DNA of 6,114 nucleotides from JBPCIX01 sp051005875 (lineage in GTDB: Bacteria > Actinomycetota > CADDZG01 > JAHWKV01): NCBI GenBank assembly GCA_051005875.1, contig JBPCIX010000023.1, positions 1 through 6,114 of the forward strand. Reading direction: 5' to 3'. The translations under genes and the position numbers were made by a program. Shown in pieces: positions 1 through 4,977 of this stretch; position 1 is the first letter of the stretch; each line of letters opens with the position of its first letter. The notes beneath the pieces are model-generated. The model did not search any database and had not been told where the DNA came from. It saw only the letters and a program-made list of their open reading frames with translations.

Positions 1-104
1 TCTTCCCATGCCTCGCTCGCATGGATTATTTCGCCGGCCAGTGGCAAGCGTTTTACTCGGACGAAATCGATCCACTCGACATGGCCCACCACTGCGGCTT
101 TCAA
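1..104 (-). CDS. PfkB/ribokinase-family carbohydrate kinase, N-terminal fragment
   Basis: Partial gene: only the first 34 codons are inside the window and the rest lies beyond the left edge. Read on the minus strand from TTG at 104-102, it encodes a protein beginning AAVVGHVEWIDFVRV after Met-Lys, followed by RLPLAGEIIHASEAWE. A short hydrophobic first strand ending in G-H-V-E-W, then a P-x-x-GE-I-x-H-A segment, is the start I know from PfkB-family sugar kinases annotated in actinobacteria and relatives. These cytoplasmic enzymes phosphorylate sugars or nucleosides with ATP. The substrate cannot be told, because the sugar-binding and C-terminal DTxGAGD regions are missing. The TTG start is chosen because no in-frame ATG or GTG lies nearer the family N-terminus; AGGA lies about 13 nt upstream, a rather long spacing. 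The start falls 7 nt after the stop of the upstream PUA-like gene, so the two are probably co-transcribed. Confidence 0.7.
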   Translation of the reverse strand, partial: MKAAVVGHVEWIDFVRVKRLPLAGEIIHASEAWE

Positions 105-111
105 GCCTGGA

Positions 112-594
112 CTATTTTCCTGCCTTAAAGGCGCTGAAAGCCCTAATAAAATCGTTACCGCCTGATGGTGGATCTTTTTTGTCCAGCCAGGAGGCCTTTT
201 TCTTGGATTCGTCCATTACGACCCATTCGTAACCGTAGGTCCGCGGGCCGGCCCAATAGGGTTTTATCCATTGTTCCGCTTCCAGTTGGGCGACTACGGC
301 GTAACCGAACTTGGGGCGTTTGGCCCAAAAGTCATCGACGTCAAAAATGGGGGCCCCGGATGTTCGGGCGCGGATTTCTCGAATATTTGAATATTCGCCA
401 ACCCAGGAAATTCGGACCTTGGCCTTTGCCACGAACAAACCGCCGTGAAGTTGCACCCAAACAACGTCGTCGCCGAAAACGCCTTCTTTGTGGGCAGGGC
501 CTCGGCGGTCTCGAGTTTCGACGGCGAAGCCGAGGCTCGGGACGGCCGCATTGCCGGTTAAGTGTTCAAGCCGCCGAATGATCACGTGCTCCAT
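112..594 (-). CDS. Small PUA/ASCH-like domain protein of unknown function
   Basis: 160 residues, no signal peptide or membrane segment, so probably cytoplasmic. I do not recognise a named family. The core at residues 41-63 (GDDVVWVQLHGGLFVAKAKV) has the form 'GD-x-V-W-(hydrophobic strand)-GG-x-x-VAKA-x-V'. This resembles the beta-barrel core of PUA-like folds (ASCH, EVE and related nucleic-acid-binding domains). The later aromatic-rich part (FDVDDFWAKRPKFGYAVVAQ, then W109, Y113, W114, Y120, W124) would fit the rest of such a barrel. This is a fold guess from pattern only. The Lys-rich tail (residues 130-160) looks less ordered. ATG at 594-592 is supported by AAGGTG at 608-603, 8 nt upstream. 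The gene lies 27 bp from, and divergent to, the nitroreductase, and just upstream of the PfkB kinase, with which it probably forms an operon. No catalytic residues can be assigned. Confidence 0.75.
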   Translation of the reverse strand: MEHVIIRRLEHLTGNAAVPSLGFAVETRDRRGPAHKEGVFGDDVVWVQLHGGLFVAKAKVRISWVGEYSNIREIRARTSGAPIFDVDDFWAKRPKFGYAVVAQLEAEQWIKPYWAGPRTYGYEWVVMDESKKKASWLDKKDPPSGGNDFIRAFSAFKAGK

Positions 595-599
595 ATGAT

Positions 600-622
600 C
601 TTCACCTTATAGTGAAAGCAAA
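600..622. promoter_or_regulatory. Possible shared divergent promoter/operator
   Basis: The whole gap between two divergent start codons is 27 bp. It contains a perfect 5-bp inverted repeat, TTCAC (601-605) and GTGAA (612-616), around a 6-bp TATA-like core. On the plus strand TATAGT (608-613) differs from the sigma-70 -10 consensus at one position. It ends 8 nt before the nitroreductase ATG, so transcription would begin at or within 2 nt of the start codon (leaderless). On the minus strand TATAAG (611-606) is a second candidate -10, but using it would remove the AAGGTG ribosome site (608-603) from that transcript. No convincing -35 is seen in either direction. The inverted repeat could alternatively be a repressor operator. 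This is inference from sequence shape. Confidence 0.35.
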
Positions 623-1191
623 TGGAAGTTTATGAAGCGATCATCTCGCGGCGAATGATCGGAAAAGTCGCGTCCAGCTTACCGAGCCGGGGCGAGATTG
701 AAAAGCTGATAGTGGCGGCGGCGGCGGCCCCCAACCATCATCTGACAAATCCCTGGCGATTCATTGTTCTGACCGATAAGGCTCTGGATGATCTGGGAAA
801 CGTCGGGGCCGAGCGGTTGCGCCGCGATTCTGGCGATGCCGTGGACCTGGAGCAGAAAATGGATACCGAAAAGGCTCGCGTAAGGCGGGCGCCTGTAATT
901 CTCACGGTTGTTTACTCGCCTTCCGGTCATCCAAAGGCGATTGAAGTCGAAGATCGCTACGCGGTGGGCGCTGCGGTTGAAAATATTCTTCTGGCTGCGC
1001 ACGAGATGGGGCTGGGCGCTTACTGGCGAACCGGCCCCGCCGCGGGTGACCCCGGTGTCCATAGCCATCTGGGGCTGGGCGACAAGGAAGAAATAGCTGC
1101 TTTCGTATATTTGGGCTACCCGCTGGGCGAGCAAGCCCCCGTACCCAGAACCAAGCCGCCGGCTAAGACAACCTGGCTGGGCTGGCCTTGA
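622..1191 (+). CDS. YdjA-like FMN-dependent nitroreductase family protein
   Basis: 189 residues, close to the 183 of E. coli YdjA. Members are cytoplasmic FMN flavoproteins that reduce nitro, quinone or enone groups with NAD(P)H; the natural substrate is usually unknown. Family marks in order are: the N-terminal Arg pair (R10-R11) that contacts FMN phosphate; APNHHLTNPWRF at 36-47 (compare APDHKSMQPWHF in YdjA); KARVRRAPVILTVV at 84-97; VGAAVENILLAAHEMGLGAYWRTG at 115-138, split by the usual helix; and LGYPLGE at 164-170. A single domain without ferredoxin or F420-ligase extension. ATG at 622 is preceded only by a weak GAAAG, and a -10-like TATAGT at 608-613 raises the possibility of a leaderless message. 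Its stop abuts the stop of the convergent oxidoreductase gene with no gap. Nothing in the neighbourhood fixes its role. Confidence 0.88.
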   Translation: MEVYEAIISRRMIGKVASSLPSRGEIEKLIVAAAAAPNHHLTNPWRFIVLTDKALDDLGNVGAERLRRDSGDAVDLEQKMDTEKARVRRAPVILTVVYSPSGHPKAIEVEDRYAVGAAVENILLAAHEMGLGAYWRTGPAAGDPGVHSHLGLGDKEEIAAFVYLGYPLGEQAPVPRTKPPAKTTWLGWP

Positions 1192-1200
1192 TCAGATCAA
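1188..1200. repeat. Inverted repeat across two abutting stop codons
   Basis: TTGATC (1188-1193), A, GATCAA (1195-1200) is a perfect 6-bp inverted repeat. It contains the stop codon of the nitroreductase (TGA 1189-1191) and of the convergent oxidoreductase (TCA 1192-1194, read TGA on the minus strand). A one-base loop cannot form a useful RNA hairpin and no T tract follows on either side, so this is not a normal intrinsic terminator. Both transcripts must terminate by another route or run into each other. Confidence 0.5.
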
Positions 1201-3462
1201 TATTTCGATGACGGCGTTGTAGTCGGGGATGCCGCAGGCTGGATCTCGGGCGGCGGGGCCTATCAGGATGTTGCCTTCGGGGAAAAATACCTGAACATTC
1301 CGAGGCTTTATCTGAGCAATGTGAACGTTCGCGGCGAGCTCACCGAAGCTTGAGCGCAAGGTGACTTTGGCACCTTCTTCGAGGCCGAGACTATCGGCAT
1401 CGTGGCTTGAGACAAAAACGGCTTGCCTCCCGGCGCCGGTCAGGGGATCTATCTTCTTGGTGATCATTGTGTTGAACTGTTTTCCGCGCCGGGTTGAGAG
1501 AAGAAATTTGCCTTCCGGCAAGTGAAGCTCCGGCGGTACCGTGACGGCAAAATGGGCTTTGGAATCGGGGGTCGGAAACTCCCAACCTTCACACAGTCTG
1601 GTCCCACCCCACTGCACCTGGTCACCCGTCTTGGAGAGCTTTTCGATACCTGCGTAAAGAGGCACAACGCGCGCGATCTCATCGCGAATTGCTTGGGCGG
1701 AATCGAACTTGATCAAGTCGCTGCGTTCCGGGTCGAAGCGAGCCGCCAGATCGGCGAAGATTTGCCACTCGGCCCTCGCCTCGCCGATGCGGGGGCCGGG
1801 TATTTCGGGACTAAAAACAATGCGTCGCTCGGTTGTGGTTTCAGTTCCACCGCCCGGCTGCTCGTAGCGCGTGGCGGCCGGGAGCAGAATTACCTCCTCG
1901 CCTGGTTCGACCAGCATCTGACTGGACGCCACTATGTCTTGGTGGACCCTAAGGGGCGGCCGCTCCAGAGCTTCGCACACGCGTGCCGGATCGGGCAGAA
2001 CTTCCAGAAAATTCCCGCCGCTGGAGTACAAGACGTCGAGGTCACCTCGCCTCGCCGCTTCAAGCATTTCCGACGCATTCAAGCCCGGCTGAGCGCCGAC
2101 GGTAAAGCCGTATTGCTCGGAAAGGGCCGCGGCTGCTTCTTCGGAGAATGGAATTCCTCCGGGCAAGGCCGTGGCGTAAGCGCCCATTTCGGCCCCGCCC
2201 TGTACCCCGGAATGTCCCCGGATCGGCATCAACCCGGCGCCTTCGCGCCCCACGTTGCCGCGGGCGAGGGCCAGGTTGACTATTGCGCGTACGTTGTCGG
2301 TACCGTGGGCATGCTGCGTGATTCCCATTGACCAAATCAAAATGGCAGAACGCGAAGCTTGGTACATTTGAGCAAACCGGGCCATGTCCTTGCGGGTTGC
2401 CCCCGAGAGCCGCTCTAGAGCCTCAAAGGATTGTTCGGCCAGACTCTGCTCGAGATCTTTGAGGCCCGCGCTGTGTTGGGTGACGAAGGGTTGGTCGAAG
2501 GCCTCGTCCTCGAGCAAGATTTTTAAGACGCCGTTGATAAACGCCACGTCGCCGCCGGTGTTGATCTGGAAAAATTCGTCGGTCATGCGTGTGCCGAACA
2601 GGGCGCTCTCGACATTTGAAGGCACCCAGTAACGTTCGAGCCCCGGCTCGCGGTATGGGTTTACAACGGCGACCTTGGTGTCATTGCCCTTCCGGGCCAG
2701 ATACATGTACTTCATAAAAACCGGCTGGTCGTTGGCGACGTTTGAGCCGAACAGGACAACCAGATCGGTGGCCAGGACATCTGAGTACGAAACAGTAGTG
2801 GCGCCTACGCCTATCGCCGATTTCAGAACCGAGGTTGAGGGGGCGTGGCAAACCCGGGCGGCATTGTCGATGTTGTTGGTGCCGATGAACCGAGCTGCTT
2901 TTTGGGCGACGTAATAAACCTCGTTGGTCAGCCCCCTGGCGGTCAAATAGAAGCCGATCCTTTTCCTTCCAGCTGTGTGCATTCGGTCCGCGATTGCATC
3001 GAGAGCGTTGTCCCAGGTGATGCGGGTAAAACCTTTTTCACCCCGGCGGCGAATCATCGGATACGCAAGGCGGCCGAGGTTGCGGAGTTCCCCGCCGCTT
3101 AGGCCTTCCAGCCGACTCACATCGCCCAGGGCGTCCGGCGCCATTTCGCCCATCGTGTTGAGCCTCAACAGGTTCAGCCGGGTGGTGCACAGGTGGACCC
3201 CTGTGATCGTCCAGTCGTGAAAGCCTGCCACGCCCAGGGCGCATCCGTCGCAAACTCCTTTGCTCAAGATTCGCCATGCGTACGGGAGCGAGTCGCGGTT
3301 GTCCCATATGGTTCGAATCATCTCGCCGTAGTGGTTTGGTTTGACCTCGCCGATGCCATTTGGTTTAAGCCCCGCCCACAGTTCTGGTCGAAACCCACGC
3401 GGGTTGCCCGCTCGTTTCTTTGGTTTGTTTGGCTTGCTTGCCCCCTGATCCATGTGGCTCAT
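1192..3462 (-). CDS. FdhF/YdeP-family molybdopterin oxidoreductase alpha subunit
   Basis: 756 residues, the usual size for the clade of molybdopterin oxidoreductases related to E. coli YdeP and mycobacterial FdhF, often annotated formate dehydrogenase. These use a bis-MGD cofactor; formate oxidation is possible but unproven. Visible marks: GVCDGCALG at 69-77 and LC at 91-92 (C71, C74, C92), an Fe-S-type Cys cluster in the N-terminal domain; ITWDNALDAIADRM at 148-161; ARVCHAPST at 202-210, where C205-H206 occupies the position of the Sec140-His141 Mo-ligand pair of E. coli FdhH; VVLFGSNVANDQP at 235-247 and ALARGNVGREGAGLMPIRGH at 398-417, cofactor-binding segments; and a C-terminal barrel domain from about 650 with FLLSTRRGKQFNTM. 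No Tat signal, so cytoplasmic. ATG at 3462 overlaps the stop of mobA-fdhD (ATGA), with weak GAAAG upstream; a second ATG at 3453 lacks a ribosome site. No electron-transfer subunit is encoded in the window, so the electron acceptor is unknown. Confidence 0.92.
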   Translation of the reverse strand: MSHMDQGASKPNKPKKRAGNPRGFRPELWAGLKPNGIGEVKPNHYGEMIRTIWDNRDSLPYAWRILSKGVCDGCALGVAGFHDWTITGVHLCTTRLNLLRLNTMGEMAPDALGDVSRLEGLSGGELRNLGRLAYPMIRRRGEKGFTRITWDNALDAIADRMHTAGRKRIGFYLTARGLTNEVYYVAQKAARFIGTNNIDNAARVCHAPSTSVLKSAIGVGATTVSYSDVLATDLVVLFGSNVANDQPVFMKYMYLARKGNDTKVAVVNPYREPGLERYWVPSNVESALFGTRMTDEFFQINTGGDVAFINGVLKILLEDEAFDQPFVTQHSAGLKDLEQSLAEQSFEALERLSGATRKDMARFAQMYQASRSAILIWSMGITQHAHGTDNVRAIVNLALARGNVGREGAGLMPIRGHSGVQGGAEMGAYATALPGGIPFSEEAAAALSEQYGFTVGAQPGLNASEMLEAARRGDLDVLYSSGGNFLEVLPDPARVCEALERPPLRVHQDIVASSQMLVEPGEEVILLPAATRYEQPGGGTETTTERRIVFSPEIPGPRIGEARAEWQIFADLAARFDPERSDLIKFDSAQAIRDEIARVVPLYAGIEKLSKTGDQVQWGGTRLCEGWEFPTPDSKAHFAVTVPPELHLPEGKFLLSTRRGKQFNTMITKKIDPLTGAGRQAVFVSSHDADSLGLEEGAKVTLRSSFGELAANVHIAQIKPRNVQVFFPEGNILIGPAARDPACGIPDYNAVIEILI

Positions 3463-4928
3463 GTGCCGGCGCTTTCTATCCGCTCGGGGTGAGCGTAGAT
3501 ATTGAAATGGTCGGCACGCACAAATCCTGCCAAAGCAATACCTAATCGCTCGGCGGCGGCCACCGCCAAGCTTGAGGGGGCCGAGACGGCAGCGACTATG
3601 GGGATACCTGCGACGGCCGCTTTTTGGACGATCTCAAAGCTCAGCCGCCCCGAAACAAATAGGGCGGAGCTTGGCAGCGGCAATTCGCCCGCCAGCAACA
3701 TCTGGCCAATAACTTTATCCACAGCATTGTGGCGCCCGACGTCTTCCCGGATGCTGACCAGCCGGCCACTAAGATCAAACAAACCGGCAGCATGCAGCCC
3801 CCCGGTCTTGCTGAAGACGCGCTGAGCTTCACGGAGGGCATCGGGCATCGCGAGAATTGCAGAGTCCTTGGTGACCGCGCCGCCGCCCATCGGTTCGCAG
3901 GTGACTTCAATCTGGTCCAAAGAAGCTTTGCCGCAAATTCCGCAGCTCGAGTTTGCGTAAAAGTTGCGCTCGGCCGGCCGGTCGAAGGGTCGGTTGAGCT
4001 TGACCGTGACAACGTTGTATTGCTGCTCCTCGCGCGGGATCTCGCAGTACTTAATCTGGTCCACCTCGTCTGAGCGGATCAACCCTTCCGTGAAAAGGAA
4101 ACCCGCCGCCAGTTCGAAGTCGTTGCCCGGCGTACGCATGGTTACGGCCACTTGGGCCGGCGCTTGCCCCGGTCCGCCCGCTCGAATCTCCATCGGCTCT
4201 TCCGTAACAAGTTTGTCCGAGGCAGCGCGCCGCCCGGTTGTCCGAACTTGAATAATCTCGGCAGGAGTTATGTTTTTTCGCGCCCCTACCGCGCTGGGGG
4301 GGGTTCGGGGGGGTTCGCTGGCCCCTCCCGACAAAGCGCCCTCCGAAGAGCCAGCTAACCCCCCCGAAGAAGAAAGATCAGCCGGAGTGTCTATGTCTTT
4401 AAAGGCAACTTCGGAGGCAGCGGTTAACCATTGTTCGCCTTCTATCCGGGTGAAAGGAATCTTTGCGAGAAGAGATTTCATCGAAGATTCTCCTGCTGCA
4501 ACTAATTCTGCAGCCGTCTGGAGGTCCGCGGCCGAGTAGCGCGCGCACAAGGTTTGGGGAAAACCATCGACGATTGGCACCGCGCTGCCCTCGCCCGGGA
4601 ACTGAGCGATGAAACGCATCAGCCTATCGGTTGCGAACGGCATGTCCACAGCAAGAACCAACACGCTGCCATGAAACCCTTGTGCGGCCAGAGCCCGGCC
4701 CCCGGCGGCGACTGCCGCCAGCGGTCCGGCCCCCTGAGGCTCTTCAGAGATTGACCGAAGCTTTGTGTAGCCCGGCCCTACTTCGAGGACGGCTTCGCAG
4801 ACCTCGGTTAAGACCCCGGCGGCGCGGTTGGCCAGGGTGGCGCCCTCGAATTCGACGGCCGCCTTGGCCCTGCCGAGCCGTTTGCTCGCCCCACCGGTTA
4901 GCAAGAGCCCAGCGATCTCGTTCACCAC
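3459..4928 (-). CDS. MobA-FdhD fusion: molybdenum cofactor guanylyltransferase and sulfur carrier
   Basis: 489 residues with two complete domains. Residues 1-183 are MobA, which transfers GMP from GTP to Mo-molybdopterin: nucleotide loop LLTGGASKRLGRAK at 9-22 with K22 kept (the usual Asp before it is Ala), GAGPLAAV at 66-73, metal-binding DMP at 95-97, and FKDIDTPADL at 176-185. Residues 184-220 are a low-complexity Ser/Gly/Pro linker. Residues 221-489 are FdhD, which carries persulfide sulfur from a cysteine desulfurase to bis-MGD for formate dehydrogenases: EEPMEIR at 243-249, MRTPGNDFELAAGFLFTEG at 264-282, the CxxC pair C329/C332 in SSCGICGK, REDVGRHNAVDKVIG at 394-408, and a C-terminal SGRLSFEIVQKAA block. 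Start is GTG at 4928 (a second GTG follows directly); no good ribosome site is seen. No internal start could make FdhD alone from the linker. It is the first gene of an operon with the downstream molybdoenzyme (ATGA overlap), its likely client. The domain order places MobA first. Confidence 0.93.
   Translation of the reverse strand: MVNEIAGLLLTGGASKRLGRAKAAVEFEGATLANRAAGVLTEVCEAVLEVGPGYTKLRSISEEPQGAGPLAAVAAGGRALAAQGFHGSVLVLAVDMPFATDRLMRFIAQFPGEGSAVPIVDGFPQTLCARYSAADLQTAAELVAAGESSMKSLLAKIPFTRIEGEQWLTAASEVAFKDIDTPADLSSSGGLAGSSEGALSGGASEPPRTPPSAVGARKNITPAEIIQVRTTGRRAASDKLVTEEPMEIRAGGPGQAPAQVAVTMRTPGNDFELAAGFLFTEGLIRSDEVDQIKYCEIPREEQQYNVVTVKLNRPFDRPAERNFYANSSCGICGKASLDQIEVTCEPMGGGAVTKDSAILAMPDALREAQRVFSKTGGLHAAGLFDLSGRLVSIREDVGRHNAVDKVIGQMLLAGELPLPSSALFVSGRLSFEIVQKAAVAGIPIVAAVSAPSSLAVAAAERLGIALAGFVRADHFNIYAHPERIESAGT
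4297..4316 (+). repeat. Tandem direct repeat (two 10-bp units)
   Basis: Two head-to-tail copies of GGGGGGGTTC (4297-4306 and 4307-4316), with one extra G before the first, lie in the part of mobA-fdhD that encodes the interdomain linker. On the coding strand they read as C7 and C8 tracts separated by GAA and encode the Pro/Arg/Thr-rich stretch EPPRTPP (residues 205-211). Such tandem units are prone to replication slippage. The second copy is also part of the left arm of the hairpin at 4304-4368. Confidence 0.85.
4304..4368 (-). repeat. Long inverted repeat (hairpin) inside the MobA-FdhD linker
   Basis: Left arm 4304-4327 and right arm 4345-4368 can pair over 24 positions. There are 21 Watson-Crick pairs, one mismatch (4316/4356), and two pairs (4323/4349 and 4325/4347) that are G-U in the coding-strand RNA but C-A mismatches in the opposite RNA. 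The loop is 17 nt (4328-4344). The centre of the stem is seven consecutive G-C pairs (4307-4313 with 4359-4365). It encodes only residues of the low-complexity linker, roughly 187-209. It could be an inserted palindromic element that became a protein linker, or an RNA structure that slows ribosomes or polymerase between the two domains. No U tract follows, so it is not a standard terminator. Confidence 0.85.
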
Positions 4929-4977
4929 TTGATTGTGTCACGCCTTTTTCCGAAAGCCACTGTGCAAAACTGCGTCC
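4929..4977. promoter_or_regulatory. Divergent intergenic region between mobA-fdhD and folP-like gene
   Basis: This 49-bp gap must carry control for both directions, unless promoters lie inside the flanking genes. I see no convincing -35/-10 pair. CACAAT (4937-4932, minus) and AAAACT (4966-4971, plus) are weak -10 matches placed close to the respective start codons, which would fit leaderless messages. No strong ribosome binding site precedes either start. No inverted repeat was found. Confidence 0.25.

Noticed and set aside
3..128. Plus-strand open frame entering from the left edge and ending in TAA at 126-128
   Set aside because: It is antisense to the PfkB kinase N-terminus, which has a recognisable family sequence and fits directly behind the PUA-like gene; the plus frame has no family resemblance.
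8..232. Plus-strand 74-residue open frame
   Set aside because: Low-complexity Arg/Ser/Leu composition, no ribosome site, and it overlaps two better supported minus-strand genes.
1522..2331. Long plus-strand open frame (269 residues)
   Set aside because: It lies wholly antisense to the molybdopterin oxidoreductase, whose motifs are intact across this region. High-GC coding sequence often leaves an open opposite frame, and the product shows no domain.
4304..4368. Intrinsic terminator inside mobA-fdhD
   Set aside because: The stem is strong, but the coding-strand RNA continues with C tracts, not a U tract, and the reading frame stays open through FdhD.
4933..4977. TTG at 4933 as the start of the folP-like gene
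   Set aside because: The extra 15 residues do not match the DHPS N-terminus, which normally begins a few residues before a W-x-C-G-type strand; the ATG at 4978 gives the expected start. Neither has a clear ribosome site, so some doubt remains.
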